This document shows, in pieces, positions 35,651 through 48,500 of a DNA stretch of 64,000 nucleotides (position 1 is the stretch's first letter; each line of letters starts with the position of its first letter). Source of the stretch: Auanema rhodensis. Its lineage: Eukaryota; Nematoda; Chromadorea; Rhabditida; Rhabditidae. The stretch spans positions 7,812,001 to 7,876,000 of the forward strand of contig OZ059895.1 in the NCBI GenBank assembly GCA_964057225.1, written 5' to 3'. Made by a program: the position numbers and the translations under genes. The notes under the pieces are model-generated. The model ran no database searches, was not told the DNA's origin, and saw nothing but the letters and a program-made list of their open reading frames with translations.

Positions 35651-38600
35651 GAAGTGGGTTGGGACATTGTAAGCATAAAGACAATAAAGAGCAACCATGC
35701 ATAACGCGTACATTCAGATAAATTAAAAAGGAAAAAATATGTGACATGCACGTGATCATGATGAGAGTACGTGAGCAAGCGAATGCTGTGCGTCAAAGTC
35801 ATGAGCCTTATCGTAGTGTTTATGAAAAGGCTCTATTTTCCGGAAGTGTTTCATATTTATTAATATGAAATGATAAGCATTAACTATTTTTCATTATAAA
35901 ATCTATATTATGTCTGTGAGTTAACCATTCATCCGTTATTTGTCAATTCCGGCTTCTGAAATGACGTGTATGTTTTCATGACTGTTCTTTCGTTCAATTC
36001 TCTTACCAATTTTTCACATTGTGCGTGAATTTCTCTCAAAGATATTGTACAGAAGTCAAAATATTTACAAGAAGCCGAATTGTTGTGTACAATGTTATAA
36101 CAAAGGTGGGACGACAACTCATGACACGAACCACCACATCGCTGATGTAGATCTAGAAATGTGGAGGAGGAAGAAGATAATCATGAGGACAATACAGGAT
36201 AAAGTACAAAGGACATCCTCAGGGAGGTTCTACATCTTCTAAGCTTTGGTTTCAAACCAAAATCATAACGTTGTTAGATTACTCAGATGATGTTGTTGAT
36301 TGCATCACCATCGTCGTCGTCGTCGGCCGCTTTATGTTTCGCCGCTATTTTCTCCGAAAATCAGCTTCTTTGTAACCAATGTTTGACAACTTTAGATTTC
36401 TTACAACAATTTGTTTATAATCTACTTGATATCTTCTGATCAAAGTTGTCGTTGTCGTCGTTGTCATCTGAATCTGACTGTGTTTCGATGTTCTTCAAGA
36501 TTTGAACATTCTCTATCTGATTGATCTCAATGGATTTTACGTTTGGAAAGTTGTATGCATCCTCTTTCTTCTATACTTTCTCAAATTATACCACCTCCTT
36601 CTTCTTTCTCTTTCTATTTCTCTCATTCCCTTTATATATTGGATATGTGATGCATTTCCAATGAGCTATTAGATGTCTTCCCGATTCAAAGGTCGCTTTA
36701 GCTGTCTGAACAGCTGCCCAGTCCTCTGATAACTTATGATACGGATATATCAGAGAACAAAAATCTTCTGAACAATACTATCTATCTAACTTCATGTGAA
36801 GCATTAGCTTCGAGCTCTCAGCCAACCTACCTCTTTTCTATAATAACGAACGTCCAAAACATTTCAAAATCTAAAGATTAACACTTGCTTGCTTCATCAT
36901 CTCTTCTCAACTCACTTTATTATCTATTCATGAAGTATTCATGTGATTTTCACGTTCTGCGCTTCATCTTGCCAACGATTATTGTCACAAACTTTGAACT
37001 TGAACACACATCCTATCTACTGAGATGACTAGTAAGACAGTTAGATCAGCAGTTTGATGGTGAAACCACGTGAATTCCGCTGCGTTCCTTCTCGCAACCC
37101 GATCGTTCTTACATTACTTCAACTTCCCGAACATGAAACCGTTTAGTTTGCTTCATTACTTTTCCTTTTTTCCATCATCTCAACCACAGAATCAGTTTTT
37201 TCGCTGATTTCATTATAAAGTTCTATTCCTCATGGATATATTTGATTTTGGTTATGAACATTGAAACACAAACTTAGCATCAACGACACTCGCTTAGCTT
37301 TACTTTTTCTGATTCATAATTCAATTTTACATTTTCATATTGCATGGAGACAAATTTAAAATCTAATGATTTTATGCACAAAAAAAAATGAAAATCATTC
37401 GACTGGCCAGTTCCAATTCCATTTTTGAAGAAAAAAAATCTTATCAAAAAGAATTTTTATTTCCCTATTTCTCGCGTTTTTTGTTCATCAACCACCTTAT
37501 CTCAATGGCTATTTCTCTATAAAAGCTATAAAATATTCTTTTTCTTTTGTTTTCTGAAAGCACTTTGTGAGGCGGACAGTTTATTAAACCAATTTAATAA
37601 ATTCAGTTGTCGTTTACCTCAGAGAACAACCTTTTTTCTTTACACATTTTCTTATAATTGACATATTTTTTGAACACGTTTTGACGTGACAATTCTTGTT
37701 TGCGCTGTTTTCATCTGCCACAATTTGACCTTCAACTTTTTTTTAATAAGACCATAGCATTATGATCTATCTGTCTGTATATATATATATATAAGTATAT
37801 ATAAGTTTTATAGTTTATAAACTATATGTGAAGTTCAAATTATTACTATGATTTCTTATTTTTTAAAAAAATATATTTCTTCCAGTAAAATGAGACAGAA
37901 TTTGAACTTTTAATCTCATGTTCTCTCTAATTACATCTAGATCTTCATATAATTATTTGATATTCGTAATCATCTAATAGCAACTCAATTCTCTGAATGT
38001 CATATCATTTCCATTTTCTAGTTTTTTGTTTTTACTTTTCTCTTTCAGCTGTGTCTTCTTTAGCTTTTCATCAGTTATACCTTATCTCATTTATCACATA
38101 GTAGTAGTATACTAACTTCTTATTATTATGCGTATAGTATAGTATATATATGAATATAAATAGATATTCATGTATATATATACTATATAGTATATCTGTG
38201 TACTTCAATCACAAGTAGTCAAACTGTTTCACTTCATTCATTAAACGTTTTCTCTTTTACATTGTCTTCATCAGGACTAAATTCATGTCAGGCGCTTCTC
38301 TTTCAAACCTCATTATCATCAGTCTTTTTTGCCATTTCCGATTTTTCTTTCAGTTATTCTCATGAGATATCTTGATGCAGCAAGCTTATGCTAGTATATC
38401 TTCCTCCTCCTCCTCATCTGCTCCTCACTGCTCTCCCAGTCTTTCTTCTCCTTCTTCACCGATATATGCTCTGTCTTCTCATTTTTATTTCCTACAATAA
38501 TTTTCAGATATTATGTTGAAATCATGCTATCATTATTGTTTTTATTACAATATTTGTCTGTTTTTCAAACATTTTTCATTTTTTAATGATTTTTTTCAAT

Positions 38601-38715
38601 ATATATTCTATTATATAAATAGAAAATATATTGAATCATATGAACTTTCTTTATTTTATTTTTCCTCTCTTAATATATAATTTTTATAAAATATTTCATT
38701 TATTTCAGATCCATT

Positions 38716-41215
38716 ATGACTATTTCATTCCACGTAAATCCGGAGTATGCTCAAATCAATGAAATCACTCCGGGACTTTTCATATGTGGTGTTAGTGCTT
38801 TGAATGGAGAAACAATGAAAAAACACAAAATTACCCATATCATCAATGCTACTACAGAGGTAATTATAAAATTATTTATTATTATTTTTCAATTCTATAT
38901 AATACTATACTATACTACTTATCATGCTTATAACAATGATAAGTTTGTTATATTTTCACGGAATATATACACGTGATTAGAACTTTCTCACGTGAATAAT
39001 TGAATTAACATTTTTTTTTCATTTTGCACATTAGTTTATCGGATAATAGTTCATTTTTATTGTAAATGAACTGTATTTGAATTATTTGATGACGTAAGTA
39101 AGTACGATCACACAAGGTTGCATTCATTTCATATAATATTATATATAAAACAAGTTTTTGGCTGAGTATATGATAAAAAAATTTACATTTTAATACCAAT
39201 GAGACTTTCTGACAAATCAGATTACTATAGAGATTATCATTGTATATGAATGCTAAAGCATAATTAGAAAAACGTATAATTATAACTAATTAGATATTAA
39301 ATTTATATATTATCATATAGTTATCATTAATTATTCAAATATATTAAGGTTCCAAATATTCGATCGCTAGGAGATATTCAACGAACCAAATTATGGCTTG
39401 AAGATACTCCACAAACATACATCTATCCACATTTGGAATTACAAGCAGATCAAATTCAAGCAATTACTGTCGATGGTGGACGGGTTCTAGTTCATTGTGT
39501 TGCCGGCGTCAGCAGATCAGCTGCCATCTGCCTAGCATTCTTGTTGAAGTATAGGTAATTAACATCAAATCAACTTAAGCTTTAAACTTGAAAATAACAA
39601 AGAAATTTTGAATTTTCCTCTGAAAACGAAATTTTTTTCTCTCTATCATCTTAGTAATGATATTACAGATGTCGTTCACTTCGTGATGCTTACCATCTCA
39701 TGAAATCAAAACGTCCAATGGTTCGTCCAAATCTTGGCTTTTGGCGCCAATTAATTGCCTTCGAACAGGTATCATCTGTCAATTTAATTGTCTTCACTTT
39801 TAAAAAAAAGACATCAGCATCAATTTTTTTTTAATTTCTTCAAATTCTATCAAATGTGCATAGAAATTGAAAATGTCATGAGCATTTTCAAATATATTTT
39901 AAAACTTAACATGAAAATTGAGTGAATTGGTTGTTGAAATATGATCTTCATTTAACAATTATTCATGAATTGTTAAACATTATATTCTTAAATTCTTCTA
40001 ATTTTTAACAAAAAATTTTAAATTTTGAGGGAATTTTAAAAACAAAAAATTAAAAATGAAAATCAACTTAATCATTATCAAATAAATGAGAGAGTTGGTG
40101 ATTAAAGTATGAAAAGAGAATAAAAATGTATGATAAGCTGTGATTATACTATGTGATAACAAATCTTTTGTTCTGAAAAAAAATATTTTTAGATCTGAAA
40201 ATAGAATGAAAATTTGGGATTGTGATCCATGATTTGCCATTGAGTTCATGAAAATTATTAGAGAGATGAGAAAAAAAAAATTATTTAAGAAAAATAAATT
40301 TTTAATGAAAAATAAATAAACATCTTGATAATGTATATAATATTTCAGAATGTTAAAGAAAATAGTGGATCTGTTCGTTTGGTTCGAGATGAAGCTCAAC
40401 CAGAATGCTTACTTCCTGATGTTTACTGTACATTGGCTATCCAACCAAGACCTGCTGTTAGTTGTTTTTTCAATTGAATTTTCTTAAAATATTTAAACTA
40501 AACAAAACTATAAAACTAATATTTATAATAATGATAATAATAATATTGAAATATACGAATTGATTAACGCTTTCATATAATTCGTTATTGTATATTCAAC
40601 TAAATTCAGTTTCACATGCCCTATAATCCTTTACGAGTTATCAATTTCTCTTTCAATTGATTCAAATGTAATATTAATTTCATGAAACTGAAGAAACTAT
40701 TGAGTTGTTCCGTCATACTGTGGATGATTCATATCACATATCCGCCCTCGTTCTCAAAATTTCTTAGTTGAAAGTACAAAAAAAGAAACAAAAAAAATGT
40801 TTAAAACGGAAAGATAATGAATCAAATAAGCTTTATCTATGTCATGATTATGTGGCCAGATTATTTGAAATACCAAGTTTGATATGATTCAGATAAGACA
40901 AATAAGTTTAACTGATTGTTGTAAAATCAAATACTTTTCAATGAAACGAATTGAAGAAGTTACTCACATCTTAATCATTGAAATAGACGTTTCGAGCATG
41001 TTTATCGATATGATTCAAACTTTAATGATAATTGATATTGAAATATAAAATATAAAAAAACAATTACATCCATTAAATTAAATCTTTTTTAGAGCCCAGA
41101 ACAGGATGCTGAACGTCAACTGGACGAACCACGCGAACGTCGTAACTCAGATCGTCGTCCCAAGTTCCAACCAGTTTTGGAAACTTTAACTGAACTAGCA
41201 GAAGCTGTTTGCTAG
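38716..41215 (+). CDS. Atypical dual-specificity phosphatase (DUSP14/18/21 type)
   Basis: Five exons: 38716-38859, 39349-39554, 39669-39768, 40349-40456, 41093-41215 (TAG); 226 residues. It opens with the typical small-DUSP start: INEITPGLFICGVSALNG, then HKITHIINATTE. The catalytic signature is complete, VHCVAGVSRSA (Cys about residue 98, Arg 104), with a likely general acid Asp 67 in WLEDTP. RPNLGFWRQLIAFEQ follows as in other DUSPs. There is no MAPK-docking rhodanese domain, so it is an atypical DUSP that should dephosphorylate Tyr and Thr/Ser; substrates unknown. The tail of about 75 residues is charged (EPRERRNSDRRPKF). An acceptor TATTTCAG sits seven bases before the ATG, suggesting spliced-leader addition or an unseen 5' exon in the long upstream region, which carries the E-box cluster. 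Confidence 0.93.
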
Positions 41216-42781
41216 GTAGCATGTCTCGTTAACCAGATGAAACATACTAAAAAGCTCATATACATTATATATTACATATATAATACATATGTATATACTT
41301 ACATATATAGAATAATTTAATTTTCTTGATAGACCTTCATCCCTCTATATCTATCCCATCCTTCTACATCATTTTCGTTAATTTGTTCTTCTGTCCTATC
41401 TTAATTTCTTTCTTTTCCTTCAGTATTTTATGTATAGAAAATCTGATTAATTCTTGCATCAAGAACATCATTATACTTAACAAACTGACGAATATTTGAA
41501 ACAAAAAAAACATTTTTTTGTTTGTTTTCTGAAGTTTTATAGTATAATATGATATACAATCTACTATTATTATCAACTTTTTTTTTAAAAATTATGTATA
41601 TAAGCAGTAGAGAATATTACCATTCTCTACAGTTTTCTCTATGAGGTATTGCCATTGTGTCAAACAAAAAACTTAGCTGGATAGCATATAAGCTTTATAC
41701 GTCTTTATTTTTTTAAATTTTAATTAACCTCTCTACATAACTATCTTATAAACCAACAGTCAATCAGTTATAACCTGATTGGTTAATATAGCATTTAAAA
41801 TTCCATTTACGGGTCTTTTCCTCTATTATGTTTTTTAAACTTTTCCCCATCAATACTGTTTCCAAATTAACAACTTTCTCTCTCTTTCTCTCTCTCTCAA
41901 TCTCTCCCTTTCTCTCACGCTTACTTTTCCTCTTTTCTCTCTCTCTCCCTCTTTCTCTTCAATTATCAATCTATTTTACTGTATTCTCGGTCTGTCATCA
42001 CAATTTGATCAAGTTCATAAACAAAGTCTAGCCTCATTTTCAAATATAGTAACGATTATTGTTTTATAACCTCCCACTTTGATTGATTCTTGTATATTGT
42101 CACATTTGGTAAATTTCTACGGTTTCATCTAGTTCATTTCTTAGCAAAAATCAACACATCTTACATGAAATATGGGTAATTCTCAAGGTTTTACTGTTAC
42201 TTACTCTTGTTTATCTCTTTGAAATTCCCTGTTTTTTTGTTCATTTGAACTGAAGAATATATAAATCATTTAATATGTAATTTATATTTTGTATAATACA
42301 TACAAACATATCAACTTTGTCTTCTAGCATGATAACGCGTATAGAATAGAATATCAATGATATAATCATAAATATATAGTATATATACATATAGTATAGT
42401 ACAGCTTTTTTTTTCGTTTTCTTTTATTAATTTATCAAAAAAAAAAATCAATAACTGAACCTGAAATAAACAGTATCAAAATTATTTTTTTTTGTATCAA
42501 AGAAATATGCATTTCATCGATGAACCATTAAAAACTATGGCTGAGATACATCAGCGATAGATTTGCATTGGAAAGTAGTACAACATGTTCAACTCGCTCG
42601 CCTTTTTTCATTTTTATTTCGAGAAATTGATTGTTTAACTTCATTTTTTGTTCATTTTATTTGAAAATATTTGCTATATTTCTTCTAATTTGTTTCAGAA
42701 TATATTCTCATTTACGAAGATAATTGATAATAAATATCTTGATCGTTACGTCTTGACAATCATGATCTGAGGATAAATAGA
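41216..42781. other. Spacer between phosphatase and TRPM gene
   Basis: No gene seen. Contains a CT-rich microsatellite (41876-41958) and A+T-rich DNA with TRPM promoter sequence presumably at the right end. Confidence 0.4.
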
Positions 42782-45557
42782 ATGTATACTGATACAAAGA
42801 ATATACATACCTTTGGCAGCTATAGTGATATGAGTCTAAGCGATGAATATGAGAGTACTCTACAGCCTAGGTTTTACACTTTCTTAAACATGGTTAACAA
42901 CTTTGTAAATCCGCTTTAGTTCTCTAGGCAGCCGATCTTTGAGTGACGAAGATGAACTATCAGCACGAAATCAAAGGTACGTTTAATCTATATAGATTAT
43001 ATTTTCTTTCCTTTAATTCTTGAAATGATTGATTGCTGCTTTCGGGGGTAAACGAACTACGATAATTGAAAATATTTCAAGATCTCGTGGTGTAGTGGTT
43101 ATCACATCTGTCTAACACACAGAAGGCCGGCGGTTCGAGCCCGCCCGAGATCATATGTTTTAAAATTTTAATGTAACTGTTGTTCAGAGTAAGTATTTGG
43201 GTTTTCTTTCTTATTGCCAATTGAATCTGAATTTTTGCTTTCATTTTTTTTATTTTTATATTGTGGCAATCTTAAAATAGTATTCATAGAAAAAGTTTTT
43301 TTTGGGGTATTTAGTTAATCTTCTTAACATTTCACTCAATGGCTTCTGATCTGTATCATATATATTTTACATTCTTATGACAATCTCATTATTCGAGCGT
43401 AAAGTTAAAAGAAACAACTTGAAATCAGCTCAAAACCATTCATTCTATTCACTTGAAAGTCGATACTATCAAAGTCGATACTATTGAATGAATATTGTCT
43501 TTCTAATATTAATTTATATTTCGAAAAGTATTTGATAAACCAATATTTTTTTTTTAAATTTTCAATATAATGTTTTGAATAATAATAATAATAATAATAT
43601 TCATAAGTAATAAAAGGATATTTGCAAATTTATCAACAACTAGCAGGAAAAATGAAAGATGTTAGTATGCCATCCGTTTACTCAACTTTTGTTCTCATTT
43701 TCATATCCTTTCAAAATTTTGCTCATATATTGTGTTATGAGTATTTCCTGAACAAACTCTGAATTCTCATCTTGGCATTCTAAGTTTTGGGCTTTTTTAT
43801 TCTGACAAAGGATTCATCTTCTTTCAAAAAAAAAAACATATACAACGCATTTATTCTAACTCTTTTCTTAGCGCAGAAAAATGTAAAAAAATCTTTTCTA
43901 TTCATTTTCTATTCAAACAGCTTTCACAAAAGTCTCGAACTACCTTTTTCTGGTATAATTATGTAATGTCGTTCTTTTTTCTCTACGTAATTCAAAAATT
44001 CTTTTACGTGTATGAATATGCCGCTTGTAGTCAAATTCTCCAACAATCTTAGTAATTTGTAGTATTTTTTATATATTTTCATCATATTTCAGAAGAATAT
44101 TAAAGTCAGGTTTATTCAAATTTATTATTTCCTTCTTAATTAATGTACCTATTCTCTTTCTAATATAAGATGTCACCGCTTAAAACTGTATTCTGATCAT
44201 AGTACAGTTTTTGGAGTGATTCAGGGATCTCGTGGTGTAGTGGTTATCACATCTGTCTAACACACAGAAGGCCGGCGGTTCGAGCCCGCCCGAGATCATT
44301 ACATTTTGAAATTTTATATCAAAAAATGTTCTTGTTCTTTCTGCGAATGTATACTTTAAATTTTGTCTCAAGATACAAAGAGTTTGAAGTAATTAAGAGA
44401 TCTGTTATTTAGGTGAATTCGAGTGATATATTGAATTTCTTTTTGAAAACTTCATTGTATATTCATGGAAGTTCTACTTAATTATCCTCTGGTAACAGAA
44501 TGAGTTTTGACTCCTTCTGAATTTGCAGTGTAAATTTACTGTTTTCTGTTTCAAAAAAATGAAAAATATTTGATTCAATTCACAAAATTTAAGTACCAGA
44601 AAAGTAAATAAACAATGCATGAGGAAACCAATAAACTAAACAAATAGCTAAAGTAGAAGAAACTGGAATACATGATAGAACAATTTTATAGTTAAAAAAA
44701 AAAAACTATACCTAATTATGCGAGAAAGAAAATATGAAAACAACGTATTCTTGTGTAGTCTTTACAGTCATAATTCTGTTGTCTGTCTTTACAAAAATTT
44801 CCAAAAAAAAATACTATATATGTATGTGTATATGAGTATATTATATATTTATAGTTTTCTTAAGTTTTAAAAAGAGTGAAAGAGAAAGAAAGAGAGAGAG
44901 TGAGAGTAAGAGAGAGAGAAATGGAAGGTTAGTATTGGTGGGTAGGATGTTGAAAGAGAAGGAGGAGTAGCAGATGATGACAACACCAAAGAGCTTCTAA
45001 TTTGTTTTTCACAAATAATTTTAAATGTTCATTTTTTCTTACTTTGTACACAGATGTTCAAGTTGAACGTCATCATCTGTTTAATTAACTTCATTGATTC
45101 TTCTTTATTTTTTTCAATATTTTTAATTCGAATATGCAACATTTATATTTAACTATACAGTTATATAGTTATATATAGTTATATATATATATATTTAAAT
45201 ATGTGTATATATAAATGGATATGTACGTATACATATGTACAAACATATATACATGTAGATGAGATTTATATAATCTTTTCTTGGAAATACATTATATATA
45301 TATATATCAAAAAAGAATATATGTATAAACATATAATGTTGTTTTTCCTTTTTATTCAAAAAGCATTAGTTTACTAATTTATCAATTTTTTTCGGTTCAA
45401 TATTTATGTTTGGGTATTGAAAGTAATGAAGAGAACAACGCCTCAACGGTTTCAGGTCTGCTCATTCATTCAACTACCCATTCATTCTCATTCATTCACT
45501 CACAGTGCCCTCTCTCAATTCTTCACACTCATACACAAGTTTTTAAACATTCTTTAT

Positions 45558-45593
<36 letters not shown>

Positions 45594-48500
45594 TATTTAT
45601 ATTAATAAAAAACTTATCATATATTCATTTAAAAACACTGAAATATACTAATTCAAAATACAGCTACACAGCTTTATCAAAAAGTATTCAATATATATAT
45701 TATTACTAGTGATATGTGCATGTATTATCATTCAAAATCACTATATCTATATATCTGTTATTCCAGTATATTTACCTATTCTCATGATAAAAGCTTGTCT
45801 TCAAATCGTATTGACATTTATTGAATTCTACAAGTTCAATTTTATAATCGATTTGATATTTCATTCTTAATTGATTCGTTTATTTGTCGCTTCTGTAAAC
45901 TTTTTTTTTTTTTCGAAATTAATGAGCATAAATAATATTTTATTATTATTATTTAATTGAAGTAATATCGTATGCCTTCATCTTTATACCGGAATTACTG
46001 ATCTCTAAGCATTAGTTGCCAGTGCTTAACATGGCTTCATTATTCGAAAAGCGAAGACGGAAAGCATCCGATCGGTTTGTTGATTATTTATTTATTTTTT
46101 TCATGTACTTTTTCTTTATCATCTGTTTTCTCTTAATTAGTTTCTCTTATCTTTATACTCTTATTGAACTATAATAACTTTATATGTATGTAATGATACA
46201 TATGTATATTAAACTATATGTTACTATCACTTAATCTTAGGTTTTTTGAATCACATCCTGAGAAAGTATCTACTATTTACTTGAAATTTTTCTTTCCTCT
46301 ATTACAACTTGACAGCTGAATTTTATCATATGACAACAAGTTTGTGATAAATCGCTCAAAACGTTGCAGCATGTTCACGTTAAATTTGTTCAATTAGCTC
46401 TATTTTATTATCATTAAACTGGTTGCAGATTTAATTTTCAAATAACTATCACATATTTTATAAATTAATAGTGATTTCAAACACTTTAAGAAAACATATG
46501 TTAGTTTTGATATTATCAAATAAATTTTATTTCCACCTTCTCCTAGCATCTCACAATCATATAATTTTTCTATTTTCTATGAATTCTTACTACACATATT
46601 CCACATTTTTGAAAAGGGAACAGTATGAATTTTGAAGTTTTTACCAAAAACTAATTTTATCCTTTTAGGTACAAATGGTCTTTTCATAGAAATTACATTT
46701 ATCTTCTTTGGCTTTCATTTTGTTTGTTTTCTTGTTGATAAGATTAATATAAGACTGATCTTCAAAATTGACAAATAATTTTTTGAAAATAAGGATAATA
46801 AGGATTAAAATAAGAAATTTAACTCATTTTTCTTTCATCTTATTCTTTGTTTTCATTATAATTAATGGAAATACACACATATACTATATGTAATCTATAA
46901 TTGAATGTTTTGTATTTACTTTCTTTCTGTTTAAGAATTCAAGTTTCAACAAAATTATTCAAATATTGAGTACAAAGTATCATTGACGACTTCCAGCATT
47001 CGTCTTATTCTTCAAATTAACTTCAAATTTTCCCTTCTTTTACATTTTTTTCTTTTTTTTTGTTCTCTCTCTCTATCTATCTTTTTTTCTCTCTCATATT
47101 CTTTATTTCAATTTATCATCAAAAACAGATTTTCCCAGACATTTTCAAAAGTTTTTTATGAACTCAACAATATTGATATCAGAATATTCAGTAAGATTTA
47201 TCCATTTATATTATTTTGAAAAAGAAAAAAATAGTTGACAATATTAAAACTTCATCATCATTATGAAATTGAAAATTAAATCAAGACCTTTTTCATCATA
47301 TTGTTTACAAGAAATTTCAACTATACTATTATAAATATATAATTAAATAATAGTTAGTAAATAAATAAAAATTTATTAGAGAAAACTTCATTTGATCATA
47401 CATATTTTCATCAATTTGTCTGACTATTATTTCCACAAAGGAAATGAAAGCAAAAGAGGTGGGGGGGGGTTGGGTTTGAGATGATGTTCACCCAATTCCT
47501 ACACTACTTGTAACCACATATTCCGTACAACAGTGAATACTGCCAAACTGAATTTATTATATTTGAAAGTAATTCAAAGCAATTTTGTTCGATATAACAG
47601 ATGCATTGATGTTATATTTCCTGTGCTCAATAAGAACTTTCATAAGAGTTGTAACCCATTTTACGAAGTTAACTCATTCTTCTGGCGGGCAACACTAACA
47701 TATTGTTCGGAAAAGAAGGTTTTCTTTTTACATGAATATACCTTTTTTAAATTATATTTTCGAAGGGAAATATGTATTATATGTATATATATAGATATAT
47801 ATCTTCAACTATCATTGTCAAAGAAAAAAATGTTTTTAAAGTTTTTTTTCATCAGCAAAAAAAAAACTTACAATCTATTACTTCCATGTTACATTGGAGT
47901 CGCTTGCTGCATTACAATGATTTTTCAAGTTTTGAATCTATTTTCTTATCTGCTATGAAGCATGTACCATCATAGTTCATTTTTCTCATCGTCTGGAACA
48001 ACATGATAGTCAGTTGAATTTTGTTTGGACGGGAATAAATAGATATGGCTTAATTCGTATTACCCGGGATTCCTATACATACATACATATATGTATAAGA
48101 ATTTATATATAATATATATATATTATGTTATAGCTATATAATATTTTACAAAATATTATAAATTAAAGAAAAATTTAATAAAATTCAACTGAAAGCATAA
48201 CTCTAACTTACCATTATACTACGTTCCCTTACGTTTCGAAATACAGCTTTTCCCTTATTTTTAACTAATTATGGAAACAAGAATTGAACTTTTGTTTCTT
48301 GAGCCAACTTTCTTATAATACAGTTTGAAAAAGAAAAAAAAAGGAATAAGCAGAGATAAAATGAATTAGAATGCCTTGAAAAAAAGAAAAAAAAGTAAAA
48401 ATGAACATCTATAGCTAAACAAATGAAAGATTTGTCATTAAATATTTATCTGTCAGTTTTATTTAACAAATAAAAGATTAGTTAACTCTATGTACCTATA

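Larger units (their letters stand above)
25853..38708. other. 12.9-kb block without a convincing protein gene
   Basis: Apart from short chance open frames, many of them CT-repeat translations (for example 29700-30436 and 34114-34458), no exon chain with splice signals and protein-like sequence was found on either strand. It holds CT/GA microsatellites, four self-complementary hairpins (27116, 31611, 32265, 35279), a CRE-like TGACGTCA at 30763-30770, a CGT-trinucleotide patch near 36313, and a strong excess of CACGTG E-boxes. It is the 5' flank of the phosphatase gene at 38716 and may serve as its regulatory region or contain non-coding RNA genes. Confidence 0.55.
26210..38994. promoter_or_regulatory. 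Cluster of CACGTG E-boxes, several as TCACGTGA
   Basis: CACGTG occurs at 26210, 28035, 30221, 31568, 33260, 35219, 35749, 37067, 38970 and 38989. Four of these (26210, 31568, 35219, 38989) are in the octamer TCACGTGA, the site preferred by TFEB/HLH-30 and MXL/Mondo-type bHLH-ZIP factors. At this base composition roughly one CACGTG would be expected over the block. The last two lie in intron 1 of the phosphatase gene. Confidence 0.45.

Noticed and set aside
36021-36242. 73-codon + strand frame
   Set aside because: Overlaps an equally open frame on the other strand and has no exon context.
38125-38215. Long inverted repeats of TATATA type
   Set aside because: Simple-sequence A/T pairing expected in this composition.
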